DNA from: Variovorax sp. V93
GTDB lineage: Bacteria; Pseudomonadota; Gammaproteobacteria; Burkholderiales; Burkholderiaceae_C
NCBI RefSeq assembly: GCF_041154485.1
Contig: NZ_AP028670.1
Coordinates: 62,001 to 126,000, forward strand
DNA: 64,000 nucleotides
Direction of reading: 5' to 3'
The position numbers and the translations under genes are program-made. Each line of letters begins with the position of its first letter. Positions within the stretch are counted from its first letter, which is position 1. The notes below the pieces were generated by a model. It was not told the origin of the DNA. It made no database searches and saw only the letters and a list, made by a program, of their open reading frames with translations. Of this stretch, positions 18,390 to 27,314 are shown one piece after another.

Positions 18390-19298
18390 TCATGGATCCG
18401 CATGGCTGTTCAGCCACGCTGCAATCGCTGCGGCGCTGCGGAAGTCGTCGCAGGCGCGCGCGGGAACGCCGGGATGGCGCTGGTTCCACATGCGCGAGAG
18501 CGTCTGGCCCGGCCCCACCTCCAGCACGCAGCGCACCTGCCGCGCCATGATGTTTTCCATGCATTCGTCCCAGCGCACCGTCTGTGCAATCTGGGCAGCC
18601 AACGCCGCGCGGGCAGACCCTGCATCGCGGACGCGGTCCCCTGCATTGCTGAACAGCACGACGCGGGGCGCCTGGAACGGCACCTGCGCCAGCGCCAGTG
18701 AAAAGCTCACCGCCGCTTCGCGCATCCAGGGCGTGTGGGACGCAACGCTGACCCGCAGGCGCGTGCACTGCGCACCGGCGGCCAGGGCGATGCGCTCGGC
18801 ATCGTCCAATGCAGCAATCGGGCCGCCGAGGACCACGCTGGCGCTGCCGTTGCGAATCGCGAGTTCGAGCCCCGCGTCGATGCGCAATTGCTCCAGCTTC
18901 TGCGCGGGCAACCCGCTGACGGCCAGGAGGCCGCCGGGCGCACGGGCGGCGCAGCGGTCCATGGCCTCGGCCCGCAGTGGCGCGAGTGCTGCGGCCGCGC
19001 CCGCATCGATCACGCCGGCCGCGCTGAAGGCCGCCAGTTCGCCGACGCTGTAGCCGGCGACCGCGGCGGGCGGCGGAACCATGGGCGCGAGTTGTGCCCA
19101 GGCCGCCAGGGCAAGGCCGGTCAGCAGCGTCTGCGCGTTGTCGTTGCGTTCGGCCCAGTGCGGGTCTGCGAGGGCGCGGCGCCAGTCGGCGACCCCCAGC
19201 CGCACGCACATGCCGTGCACGAGTGCGTCGTCCGCGAGCCAAGGCAGCATCGCGGGATGCTGGGTGCCCTGGCCGGAGAAAAGCAGCGCGAAGCTCAT
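18390..19298 (-). CDS. mdcH: Malonate decarboxylase malonyl transferase
   Basis: A 302-residue malonyl-CoA:acyl-carrier-protein transacylase. The nucleophile elbow GYSVGEL carries the catalytic serine, and the histidine lies in VASHTPWM. The opening LLFSGQGTQHPAMLPWL is typical. In the malonate decarboxylase system it loads malonyl from malonyl-CoA onto the carrier protein during activation. It is the last gene of the operon, and its start overlaps the mdcB stop by 4 bases. Confidence 0.92.
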   Translation of the reverse strand: MSFALLFSGQGTQHPAMLPWLADDALVHGMCVRLGVADWRRALADPHWAERNDNAQTLLTGLALAAWAQLAPMVPPPAAVAGYSVGELAAFSAAGVIDAGAAAALAPLRAEAMDRCAARAPGGLLAVSGLPAQKLEQLRIDAGLELAIRNGSASVVLGGPIAALDDAERIALAAGAQCTRLRVSVASHTPWMREAAVSFSLALAQVPFQAPRVVLFSNAGDRVRDAGSARAALAAQIAQTVRWDECMENIMARQVRCVLEVGPGQTLSRMWNQRHPGVPARACDDFRSAAAIAAWLNSHADP

Positions 19299-20158
19299 GG
19301 GCCTGGACACACGCGCTGGAGCCAGCAGGCGGCGGCCAGCGTGTCTGCCGCGCCGCCGGGCGACAGGCGTCGCCGCACGAAATCGTCTGCAATGGCCTGC
19401 GCCTCCTGGAGCCCTTCGGGCCGCGCGATGCCGCCTCGATCGAGAAAGCCTTGCGCTGCGTGCCGGGCGTCGCGCAAACCGGCCAGGCCGCCACGGTGCG
19501 CGAGATTGCTGTCGTCCAGCACGGCGATGATGTGGAACAAGGTATCGAGCCGGGCCAGGCGGGGCGCGAGGCCCCGGGCCAATGCCTTCCTCAGTGCCGG
19601 AAGCGCCGTCTCGAACAGCACCGGAAACGCCAGCGCCGCCTCTTCCGATGCGCTGCGCAGGCCATGGCGCCGTGCAGCGATGCCGCCGGGGAGGGCGGAC
19701 GGCCGTTGGCTCCGCTTGGCGAGTGCGTCGCCCCAGTGCCGGCGCAGCGCATCGCGCAGCGCTGCCGGGTGCAGTGGACCGTCTTGCTCGCGCAGTGCCG
19801 CGCCCGCCGCCGCGCACAGCAGGCCGAGCATGAAGATCGCGCCGCGGTGCGTGTTGATGCCGCCGGTGGCAGCCAGCATGCGCGCCTCCGCCGCGATGCC
19901 GTGGCGTTCGAGCACCGCGAAATCCGCGCCCGCAGCCCCGGCCTCGGCGATCCGGACGAAGTAGCGGCGCAGCGAGAACAGGCTGCGCATGAAGGTGTGC
20001 GCGTCCATGTCGTCGTGGCTGCCGCAGTCGATCAAGGTGACCAGGCCAGGCTTGGGCGACAGCGACAGTTCGTCGTACAGCGCGAGCGTGGCGGCGCGAC
20101 CGATCGCTGCCAGTGTCGGCCGTGACTCCGGGGCCAGAGAAAAGGCGGCGTTCCTCAT
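19295..20158 (-). CDS. mdcB: Triphosphoribosyl-dephospho-CoA synthase
   Basis: A 287-residue homologue of CitG/MdcB. It makes the precursor of the 2'-(5''-triphosphoribosyl)-3'-dephospho-CoA prosthetic group from ATP and dephospho-CoA. Conserved blocks are LSPKPGLVTLIDCGSHDDMD, GGINTHRGAIFMLGLLCAAAG and DSNLAHRGG. The start at 20158 overlaps the mdcG stop by 4 bases, which supports translational coupling. Confidence 0.93.
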   Translation of the reverse strand: MRNAAFSLAPESRPTLAAIGRAATLALYDELSLSPKPGLVTLIDCGSHDDMDAHTFMRSLFSLRRYFVRIAEAGAAGADFAVLERHGIAAEARMLAATGGINTHRGAIFMLGLLCAAAGAALREQDGPLHPAALRDALRRHWGDALAKRSQRPSALPGGIAARRHGLRSASEEAALAFPVLFETALPALRKALARGLAPRLARLDTLFHIIAVLDDSNLAHRGGLAGLRDARHAAQGFLDRGGIARPEGLQEAQAIADDFVRRRLSPGGAADTLAAACWLQRVCPGP

Positions 20159-20847
20159 GCGACCGGCTCCATGATCTCGGCTTGCCCGCACCAAGTGGTA
20201 TCCCGCTGCAGGCACACGCCGTCCAGGCGCTTGACCATCACCGCCCGCGCACGTCCGGCGCGCCACTCGCGCCATTCACGCCAAGCCACGGCCGCGCCGT
20301 CCGCGAACATGAGCTCGCCATCCAGCCGGGGCCGTTCCGCCTCGAAGGACCCGAGCGCACGAACCACGGCATCCGCATGTGCCGCGTCGTCGACGGGGAT
20401 CGACAGGTCGAGATCGGAATCGTCCCGTACGTGATCGAGACCGCTGATCGCCTGCCAGCCGAAGCTGCCGAACACGCGAGGGGTCGCATGGCTTGCGTCG
20501 AGCCTGCCGAGCAGTTCACGCACTGCGCCACGCGCCGGCGGGGGCAGCAGCTTCTGCATGTCGTCGAGCCGCGGGAATTCGCCGAGGCCGTGCACCGCGG
20601 CGTGCGGCACCTGCAGCGCAATCCGGCGCCTGTCCCAGCGCGCAGGCGCAGGCAAGCCGAGCGCGATCCATCCATCGGCCATGGCGTCTGCCGGCTGGCG
20701 CGTCACGACCAGCGGTAGCCGGTGCGATGCCCAATGCGCGAGGCAGTCGCGCGCCTGCGCATCCCACGGCCGGCCGAGCACGGCGGCCCATCCGCTCGTG
20801 GAGAGGCGGGCGAGCTGGTGGCGGCGCAGCGGAACCATGGCGGTCAT
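20155..20847 (-). CDS. mdcG: Phosphoribosyl-dephospho-CoA transferase (holo-ACP synthase of malonate decarboxylase)
   Basis: About 230 residues. The enzyme attaches the triphosphoribosyl-dephospho-CoA group to a serine of MdcC. VFGSFGWQAISGL followed by DDSDLDLSIPVD is a nucleotidyltransferase motif with paired aspartates. The start is ambiguous between ATG 20847 and ATG 20838, and neither has a strong ribosome-binding site. It follows mdcE after 16 bases and overlaps mdcB. Confidence 0.9.
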   Translation of the reverse strand: MTAMVPLRRHQLARLSTSGWAAVLGRPWDAQARDCLAHWASHRLPLVVTRQPADAMADGWIALGLPAPARWDRRRIALQVPHAAVHGLGEFPRLDDMQKLLPPPARGAVRELLGRLDASHATPRVFGSFGWQAISGLDHVRDDSDLDLSIPVDDAAHADAVVRALGSFEAERPRLDGELMFADGAAVAWREWREWRAGRARAVMVKRLDGVCLQRDTTWCGQAEIMEPVA

Positions 20848-20863
20848 CACATTCAGGCGGAAT

Positions 20864-21565
20864 TCAAGCGGCGTCCAGCACGCGCTGCACGACCGAGGCG
20901 GCGAGCCGGCGGCCACCCCGTTCGGCGCCGTCCCGCGCGCGCTGGTCCTCGGTCGGCGCATGGGCCAGCGCCTCGCGCAGGCAGGCCTGCAGGTCACCTT
21001 TCCAGAGCGAACGCACGCCGCCCATCGCCACGTAGTTCTGCACGCCCGGTGCGAACACCGGGTTGGACTGCGACAGCGCCGTGAGCTTGTCCTCCGGCAG
21101 CTTGGTCACGCGCGCCATCGCGGGGATGCGCATCACGCGGATCTCGGCGTCGGGCAGCGCATAGCAGGCGTCGGCGATCAACCCCGAGGTGATGAAGCCG
21201 CCGGACAGCGCCTGGTCGTACACCAGGCCGAGCACGCGGTGGCCGCGGCGCCGCGCCAGGTCGATGCTGGCGCCCAGGTGCGCCATCGCCCGGTTGATGC
21301 CGAGCAGTTCGTCGCGCCGGCGCAATTGCTGGCCCTGGGTGTCGATCAACAGCAGGATCGGCCGGCCCGGATGCCGTGCGATGGTGTCGAGCACCACGCG
21401 GGCCTGCGCCAGCGCGAGCCGGACACCGATCGGCGCGTGGTTGGTGGTGCCAATCACCGCCACCGGCTCACCGTCGAAGATGACTTCGCCTTGCAGAAAA
21501 TCTTCGTCTTCGCGCATGCCGTGGTAGGGGCCGAAGAGCTGGGTGACCAGAGAACTCCATTGCAT
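20864..21565 (-). CDS. mdcE: Malonate decarboxylase gamma subunit
   Basis: A 233-residue subunit that with MdcD forms the carboxy-lyase part, which releases CO2 from malonyl-S-ACP and regenerates acetyl-S-ACP. The fold is of the crotonase/carboxyltransferase type. Conserved blocks are VIGTTNHAPIGV, ILLLIDTQGQQLRRRDELLGIN and LSGGFITSGLIADACYALPDAEIRVM. The start at 21565 is preceded by GAGGAG. It follows mdcD after 14 bases. Confidence 0.93.
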   Translation of the reverse strand: MQWSSLVTQLFGPYHGMREDEDFLQGEVIFDGEPVAVIGTTNHAPIGVRLALAQARVVLDTIARHPGRPILLLIDTQGQQLRRRDELLGINRAMAHLGASIDLARRRGHRVLGLVYDQALSGGFITSGLIADACYALPDAEIRVMRIPAMARVTKLPEDKLTALSQSNPVFAPGVQNYVAMGGVRSLWKGDLQACLREALAHAPTEDQRARDGAERGGRRLAASVVQRVLDAA

Positions 21566-21579
21566 GTGATGCTCCTCGT

Positions 21580-22461
21580 TCAGATGGTGCGAAGCGCGCG
21601 CACGGCTTCGACCGAAAGCTCCGGCACCTGCTGCGCGTCGGCAATGCCGAGTGCGCTCCAGAGCAGCGCCGCCTCGTCGCGGTCCGTGGTGTCGGTGGTG
21701 TCCAGGGCGTGCAGGCGTTGCGTGAGCAGCGCGTGCTCCTGCTCCAGTGCCGCGAACGTGAACGGCTTCGATGCACCGATCGCCGCGATGGCCGCCGCGC
21801 GGAAGGCGGCAACGTCGTCTTCGACCAGCGCATCGCAATCGCCGGTCAGCCAGCGGTGCTTGCCGCCGGTCGTGCGCCAGACCAGCGCGCGGTCGCGCGA
21901 GTCGAACTCATCCACACCGTGAGAGGCTTCGATTACCTCGGGGCCCGACATCGCCAGCCGGCCGACATCGCTCATCACGATGTAGTCGGCACAGCGCGCC
22001 ACGATGCCCATGCCGCCGAAGCAGCCATTGGCACCGCCGATCAGCACGAGCACCGGGATGCCGGCGGCGCGCACGTCGAGCAGGGCGCGCATCACTTCCG
22101 ATACCGCGATCAACCCGGCATTGGCCTCGTGCAATCGCACGCCGCCCGATTCGGCCAGCAGCAGCACCGCCGCCGGCCGGTCGCGCAGCGCCCGCTGCAG
22201 CAGGCCGACCAGCTTGGCGCCATGCACCTCGCCGACGCCGCCGCCCATGAACGCGCCTTCCTGGGCAGCCACGAACACCTCACGGCCATCGAGCATTGCG
22301 CGGCCGACCGCCACGCCGTCGTCGAAGGCCGAGGGCACGCCGAGCTGTGCCAGGTGCGGGCTCATGACCCGCTCGCTCGGCGGCAGCCATTCGTGGAAAC
22401 TGCCAGGATCGAGCAGCAGCGCCAGCCGCTCGCGCGCCGAGCATTCGGCATAGCTGATCAT
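21580..22461 (-). CDS. mdcD: Malonate decarboxylase beta subunit
   Basis: A 293-residue carboxyltransferase-like subunit. [43 protein letters not shown] and RLAMSGPEVIE are the family hallmarks. It pairs with MdcE for decarboxylation of the malonyl thioester on MdcC. The start at 22461 overlaps the mdcC stop by 4 bases, so the two are coupled. Confidence 0.94.
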   Translation of the reverse strand: MISYAECSARERLALLLDPGSFHEWLPPSERVMSPHLAQLGVPSAFDDGVAVGRAMLDGREVFVAAQEGAFMGGGVGEVHGAKLVGLLQRALRDRPAAVLLLAESGGVRLHEANAGLIAVSEVMRALLDVRAAGIPVLVLIGGANGCFGGMGIVARCADYIVMSDVGRLAMSGPEVIEASHGVDEFDSRDRALVWRTTGGKHRWLTGDCDALVEDDVAAFRAAAIAAIGASKPFTFAALEQEHALLTQRLHALDTTDTTDRDEAALLWSALGIADAQQVPELSVEAVRALRTI

Positions 22462-22790
22462 GGCCGGCCTCCGGTGATTTCGGCCACCGCCTGGTCCAGG
22501 CGCAGGCTCACCACCGCGGGCGTGGCCCCCATGTCGTTGATCGACACGCGCACGCCGGCCAGCGGATGGCGCGCGTGGAAGTCGTTCATCACGGCCTGCC
22601 AGATCGGCTCGAAGCCGCGCGCCGAAGTCTCGATGCGCACTGCGCAGCCATCGCCGCCGGCCGGCTCGAGCAGCACCTCGAGGTTGCCGGAGCCGACCAC
22701 GCCGACCAGCACCGGCGCAAAGGCCCCAGCCGGCTTGCCGCCGGAAAAGGAAAAGTCCAGGGTTTCGAGCCCTGCGGGAACGTCGCTCAT
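22458..22790 (-). CDS. mdcC: Malonate decarboxylase acyl carrier protein (delta subunit)
   Basis: A 110-residue carrier protein. The prosthetic-group serine lies in VGVVGSGNLEVLLEP near residue 34, the conserved attachment site for triphosphoribosyl-dephospho-CoA. AGGAGATCCGACA precedes the ATG at 22790. The gene is 14 bases after mdcA. The C-terminal stretch VSINDMGATPAVVSLRLDQAVAE is typical. Confidence 0.93.
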   Translation of the reverse strand: MSDVPAGLETLDFSFSGGKPAGAFAPVLVGVVGSGNLEVLLEPAGGDGCAVRIETSARGFEPIWQAVMNDFHARHPLAGVRVSINDMGATPAVVSLRLDQAVAEITGGRP

Positions 22791-22804
22791 TGTCGGATCT
22801 CCTG

Positions 22805-24487
22805 CTACCAGTTTCTGAAGCGCCTGGGCGGCTGGTACAGCCCGCCGGAGGCGCGCACCAGGTCGCGCATGCTGCGTGCGGCCAGCAGGTTGCGCGTGGC
22901 CTGGCGGGGGTCGATGCCAAGGTCCTGCGGCCGGCGGATCACGCCGCGGTCGCGCAGGTTCTCCACCGCGCGCCTGTCGCGTGCCAGGCCCACCGCGGTG
23001 TAGCCGGCCACGCCGCGGATGGCCTGTTCGCGCTCCGCGTCGCTGCGGCACAGCAGCAGGTTGGCGATGCCTTCCTCGGTGAGGATGTGCGAGACGTCGT
23101 CGCCGTAGATCATGATCGGCGGCAGGTCCATGCCGGCCTGCTCCTGCAGCGTCCAGGCGTCGAGCCGGTCGACGAAGGCCGGCTGCATGTGCTCGCGGAA
23201 AGTCTCGACCATCTGCACCACCAGCTTCTGCCCGCGCGGCGTGCCGGCGGCGCCCGTGCGGCCGGCACGCGCCTCGCGCCCGGCCTTGAGCCAGGCCGGG
23301 CTCGCATGGCGGCGGCCGCGCGCATCGGCGCCCATGTTGGGCGCGCCGCCGAAGCCGGCGATGCGGCCCAGCGTGGCGGTGGAGCTGTTGCCGTCGAGGT
23401 CGATCTGCAGGGTCGAGCCGATGAACATGTCGCAGGCGTAGTGGCCCGCCGCCTGGCAGAACGCCCGGTTGCTGCGCAGGCTGCCGTCCGGGCCGGTGAA
23501 GAACACGTCGGAGCGCGCGCGGATGTAGTCTTCCATGCCCAGCTCGGAGCCGAAGGAGTGCACGGACTCCACCCAGCCCGCCTCGATCGCCGGGATCAAT
23601 GCCGGATGCGGGTTCAGCGCCCAGTGCCTGCCGATCTTGCCCTTGAGGCCGAGCGACTCGGCATAGGTCGGCAGCAGCAGCTCGATGGCCGCCGTGTCGA
23701 AGCCGATGCCGTGGTTCAGGCGCTGCACGCCGTACTCGGCATAGATGCCCTTGATCGCCATCATCGCCATCAGGATCTGGACCTCGCTGATCTGCGCCGG
23801 GTCGCGCGTGAACAGCGGCTCGATGAAGTTCGGGCGCGGCGCCTTGACGACGAAGCTCACCCAGTCGGCGGGAATGTCGATGCGCGGCAGTGTGGTGGTC
23901 CTGCCGTCGACCATTTCGTTGACCTGCGCGATCACGATGCCGCCCGAGAACGCCGTGGCCTCGACGATGGCGGGCGTGTCCTCGGTATTGGGGCCGGTGT
24001 AGAGATTGCCTTCGGCATCCGCAGCCTGCGCGGCGACCAGCGCGACCTTGGGCGTCAGGTCGATGAAATAGCGCGCGAACAGTTCGAGGTAGGTATGGAT
24101 CGCGCCGATCTCGATGCGCCCCGCCGACACCAGCTTGGCCAGCCGCGCGCCCTGCGGCCCCGAGAAGCTGAAGTCCAGCCGGGCCGCCACGCCGTTCTCG
24201 AACACGTCCAGGTGCTCCGGCAGCGCCAGCACCGACTGCACCATGTGCAGGCCGTGGATGCGCTGCGGATCGACCTGCACCAGGGCCTGCGCCAGGAAGT
24301 CGGCCTGCTTCTGGTTGTTGCCTTCGAGGCAGACACGGTCGCCGGGCGAGAGCACGGCTTCGAGCAGGGTGGCAATGGCTTCGGTCTCGACGCGCTTGCC
24401 GGCGAGCCGCGTCCCGAGCGCATCGGCCGCGCGCGCGAGCCGGGCATTGCGGTCGTCAGCCTTGGAGGTCCAGGAACTGGGGGTCAT
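22805..24487 (-). CDS. mdcA: Malonate decarboxylase alpha subunit (acetyl-ACP:malonate ACP transferase)
   Basis: A 560-residue subunit that swaps acetate for malonate on the carrier protein. EGNNQKQADFLAQAL, SGPQGARLAKLVSAGRIEIGAIHTYLELFARYFIDLTPKVALV and NHGIGFDTAAIELLLPTYA are diagnostic, and the length is normal. No convincing Shine-Dalgarno sequence precedes ATG 24487. The gene lies 45 bases downstream of matC in the same operon. Confidence 0.95.
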   Translation of the reverse strand: MTPSSWTSKADDRNARLARAADALGTRLAGKRVETEAIATLLEAVLSPGDRVCLEGNNQKQADFLAQALVQVDPQRIHGLHMVQSVLALPEHLDVFENGVAARLDFSFSGPQGARLAKLVSAGRIEIGAIHTYLELFARYFIDLTPKVALVAAQAADAEGNLYTGPNTEDTPAIVEATAFSGGIVIAQVNEMVDGRTTTLPRIDIPADWVSFVVKAPRPNFIEPLFTRDPAQISEVQILMAMMAIKGIYAEYGVQRLNHGIGFDTAAIELLLPTYAESLGLKGKIGRHWALNPHPALIPAIEAGWVESVHSFGSELGMEDYIRARSDVFFTGPDGSLRSNRAFCQAAGHYACDMFIGSTLQIDLDGNSSTATLGRIAGFGGAPNMGADARGRRHASPAWLKAGREARAGRTGAAGTPRGQKLVVQMVETFREHMQPAFVDRLDAWTLQEQAGMDLPPIMIYGDDVSHILTEEGIANLLLCRSDAEREQAIRGVAGYTAVGLARDRRAVENLRDRGVIRRPQDLGIDPRQATRNLLAARSMRDLVRASGGLYQPPRRFRNW

Positions 24488-24532
24488 GAGAGGAGGAGGG
24501 GGTTGAAAGTCGATCGAATCGGGGGAAGTGCC

Positions 24533-25906
24533 TCAGAGCACCACGAAGAGCAGCCACACCACCACGGGAGCCACCAGCGTCACGACGGCGCCATACACCA
24601 TCAGCTGCCGGAAGAACAGGTCGCGGTCCACGCCCTTGGCGTTGGCGAGCACCAGGGCGCCGTTGGTGGAGAACGGGCTGACGTCGACGATGGTCGAGGA
24701 CACGGCCATGGCCGCGATGAAGCCGATGGCACTCACGCCGCTGCCGCCCTGCAGGAACGGCACCGCCAGCGGGATCAGCGAACCGAGCACGGCGGTCGAC
24801 GAGGCGAAGGCCGAGACCACGGCGCCCACGAAGCACAGCAGCAGCGCCGCGACCATCGGCGAGGTGAGCCCGGCCACGCTGTGGCCGACGAAGTCGATCG
24901 TGCCCATCTTTTCCATCACGCCCACGTAGGTGCTGACGCCCACGATCAGCATGATCTCCGGCCACGACACCTGGCCCAGCGCGCGCTTTTGCAGGTTGGG
25001 CGCCATCAGCGTCAGCACGAGGCCGATGGTGATCGAGACGAAGCCGATGTCCTGCTTGAAGAACAGCGTCAGCACGGCCAGCGCCAGCAGGCCGGCCACG
25101 GTTGCGATCTGGTAGCCACGCGAGCCTGGGTTCGCGGCCCCGGCGGGCGCCGATTCCATCAGCGAGTTCTCCGCCCGCGCCGCGGTACGCCGCTCCTCGG
25201 GGAACGATTCGCCCTCGGCGTCGCCATACACCTGGGCGCCGCTCTGTCCATGCGAGGCGCGCGGCACGACCGGCGCACTGCCATCGGCATTCGCTCGCTG
25301 GCGCATCAGCTTCATGCCGCCCATCAGGAAGAACAGCAGCAGCGACACCGACAGGTTGACGCCAAGGCTCGCCAGCATGGTGGCGATCTCGTTGAGCGGC
25401 AGGCCGGCCTTGGCAACGATCTTGTTGGTGATGCCGCCGTAGATGCTGATCGGCGAGAAGCCGCCGCCCTGCGCACCGTGCACGACCATGAGCCCCATGA
25501 GCAGCGGATTGATGCCGTACCTGGCGGCAAAGCCGAGCGCGATCGGCGCGATGATGGCCACCGCCGCCGGGCTGACCGCGCCCACCGCCGTGAGCAGCGC
25601 GGCGATCAGGAACATGATCCACGGGATGGCGGCGATGCGCCCACGCACGGCGCGCACCGCCAGCCTGACGAGCCAGTCGATGGTGCCGTTGTTCTGCGCC
25701 AGCGCAAACAGGTAGGTGATGCCCACCAGCGTGAGAAACAGGTCGGCGGGAAAGCCGCCCATGATCCCCTTCGCGTTCATGCCGGCCACCAGCGTGCCGA
25801 CCAGGAAGGCACCGACGAAGGCGATCACACCCATGTTGATGGGCAGCACCGTGGCCAGCACGAACATGCCGACCAGTGCGTAGATCGAAATCCAATGTGA
25901 ACTCAT
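24533..25906 (-). CDS. matC: Malonate transporter, MatC-type (dicarboxylate carrier)
   Basis: A ~457-residue membrane protein with about twelve hydrophobic segments. The N-terminal half is the dicarboxylate carrier MatC domain (VLPINMGVIAFVGAFLVGTLVAGMNAKGIMGGFPADLFLTLVG). A charged cytoplasmic loop (about residues 215-275) separates the halves. The C-terminal half has FASSTAVLGSLIPLA and IVDVSPFSTNGALVLANA, the latter typical of ion-coupled dicarboxylate carriers. The start at 25906 has GGAGACG upstream. It replaces the MdcL/MdcM transporter of pseudomonads as first gene of the operon. Confidence 0.9.
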   Translation of the reverse strand: MSSHWISIYALVGMFVLATVLPINMGVIAFVGAFLVGTLVAGMNAKGIMGGFPADLFLTLVGITYLFALAQNNGTIDWLVRLAVRAVRGRIAAIPWIMFLIAALLTAVGAVSPAAVAIIAPIALGFAARYGINPLLMGLMVVHGAQGGGFSPISIYGGITNKIVAKAGLPLNEIATMLASLGVNLSVSLLLFFLMGGMKLMRQRANADGSAPVVPRASHGQSGAQVYGDAEGESFPEERRTAARAENSLMESAPAGAANPGSRGYQIATVAGLLALAVLTLFFKQDIGFVSITIGLVLTLMAPNLQKRALGQVSWPEIMLIVGVSTYVGVMEKMGTIDFVGHSVAGLTSPMVAALLLCFVGAVVSAFASSTAVLGSLIPLAVPFLQGGSGVSAIGFIAAMAVSSTIVDVSPFSTNGALVLANAKGVDRDLFFRQLMVYGAVVTLVAPVVVWLLFVVL

Positions 25907-25954
25907 CGAGGCGTCTCCGGTGTTTTGGGTGCGACGCACATGCACCGTGCGCCT

Positions 25955-25975
25955 GGGTCCGTACGTTACGGACCC
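25955..25975. promoter_or_regulatory. Perfect 21-bp palindrome upstream of the malonate operon
   Basis: Nine-base arms GGGTCCGTA and TACGGACCC around CGT, located 49 bases before the matC start and after the LysR stop. It is a candidate operator for the adjacent LysR regulator or a hairpin in the leader. A second palindrome GGGTTAACCC lies at 26034-26043. Confidence 0.6.
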
Positions 25976-26065
25976 CCTCCGGGACGATCAATGAAGCGGC
26001 GTGGCCGACCCTTACGCCTTGCGAAACGATCGAGGGTTAACCCGAATCGGGCCGGTACCGCGCGT

Positions 26066-26980
26066 TCAGCCGAGTTCGGCCTTGGCCAGGCGGCACACCG
26101 ACAGCAGCGCAAGCAGGTTGGGATCGCGCTCGCGGGTGCGCAGGAAGTTGAGCGCGATGGTCTGGCGCATCAGGTACCTGGGCTGCAGCGGGATCAACTG
26201 CACCTTCTGCGGCATGACGCCGCGCACCCGCCCCGGCAGCAGCGTGTAGCCGACGCCGCCGCTCACCAGGTTCATCAGCGAGAAGATGTCGTCGGTCTTC
26301 ATCACCACGTTGGGCGTGAAGCCGGCGATGCGGAAGGTCTCCACAAACCCCCGGTAGGTGGCGAAACCTTCGCTCAGGCTCACGAAGCGTTCGCCGGCGC
26401 AGCTGCTCAGGTCGATCTCGCCCAGCGCGGAATAGGGCGAGCCCACCGGCGCAGCAAACTGGATGTCGTCCTCGAACAGGGGCTCCGATTCGACATCGGA
26501 AACATCCTCGGGAATGGCCATGAGCGCCGCGTCGATCGCGCCATCGCGCAGCTTCTGCAGCAGGTGCGCATTGGAGCCGAGCACGAGCTCGGTGTGCAGG
26601 TCGGGCTTGCGCAGCTTCATGCCCATGATCAGCTGCGGCACCGTGCGGCTCGTCAGCGAATAGAGGGAGCCGATGCGGATGCGGTCGGACGAGTAGCCGG
26701 CGACCTCCCGCGTGGCGCGGATGCCCTGGGCCATGGTGCGAAGCACCTCGCGCGCCACCTCCGCCAGCGCATGTGCGGCTTCGGTCGGGTGCAGGTTGCG
26801 GCCTTCATGCCGGAACAGCGCGCAGCGCAGGCCGGTTTCCAGCGAATGCAGGGCCCGATGCACGCTGACGGCGCTGATCTCGAGCTTTTCCGCTGCGCGG
26901 GCCAGGTTGCCGGTCTCCATGAAGGCCAGCAGGATCTCGAGCTTGCGGAAGGTGATCTCTTCGTCGACGTGGAGGAGCAT
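26066..26980 (-). CDS. mdcR: LysR-family regulator of malonate utilisation
   Basis: About 304 residues. The helix-turn-helix is at residues ~8-50 (FRKLEILLAFMETGNLARAAEKLEISAVSVHRALHSLETGLRC). The effector domain includes IRIGSLYSLTSRTVPQLIMGMKLRKPDL. Position directly upstream of the malonate operon and in the same direction matches mdcR. The start at 26980 is chosen by the conserved N-terminus; ATG 27022 is a possible alternative. Neither has a good ribosome-binding site. Confidence 0.85.
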   Translation of the reverse strand: MLLHVDEEITFRKLEILLAFMETGNLARAAEKLEISAVSVHRALHSLETGLRCALFRHEGRNLHPTEAAHALAEVAREVLRTMAQGIRATREVAGYSSDRIRIGSLYSLTSRTVPQLIMGMKLRKPDLHTELVLGSNAHLLQKLRDGAIDAALMAIPEDVSDVESEPLFEDDIQFAAPVGSPYSALGEIDLSSCAGERFVSLSEGFATYRGFVETFRIAGFTPNVVMKTDDIFSLMNLVSGGVGYTLLPGRVRGVMPQKVQLIPLQPRYLMRQTIALNFLRTRERDPNLLALLSVCRLAKAELG

Positions 26981-27022
26981 GGAGGGCCTGCGGATGAGGC
27001 CCGATCGTAACCCTGCACTCAT

Positions 27023-27314
27023 CTGCCGCGCCTGCGCGTGGGCGTGGCCGCCGCCTGGCGCGACGACTCCGAGCGGGCAACTGGAGCGATGGCATGCGCG
27101 CGTGGCACCCGAAAGCCGGTCGGTGAGCTTCTTCGGCACCTTGATCTCGATGGTGAAGCAGGCTTCGGCACGGCCGTGATGCCCACGTTCGCAATGACCG
27201 CCTGCAAGCGCCATCATGTCAACGCAGACGTCCGGCGCGGCATGTGCGTCTGCTGGCCTTCTCAGGCACGCCTGGCTGGAGAGCTGATGCCCCTGAGGCC
27301 ATCCGGCGGGAAAG
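27023..27314. other. Intergenic region without a supported gene
   Basis: Between the LysR start and the desaturase stop. All open frames here have atypical composition and no recognisable domain. It must hold the promoter of the LysR gene. I see no clear sigma70 boxes or palindrome in it. Confidence 0.5.

Noticed and set aside
22790..25900. Open frame of more than 1000 codons on the plus strand opposite mdcA and matC
   Set aside because: The translation is His/Arg/Gln-rich without any domain, and the minus strand encodes clear malonate decarboxylase and transporter proteins.
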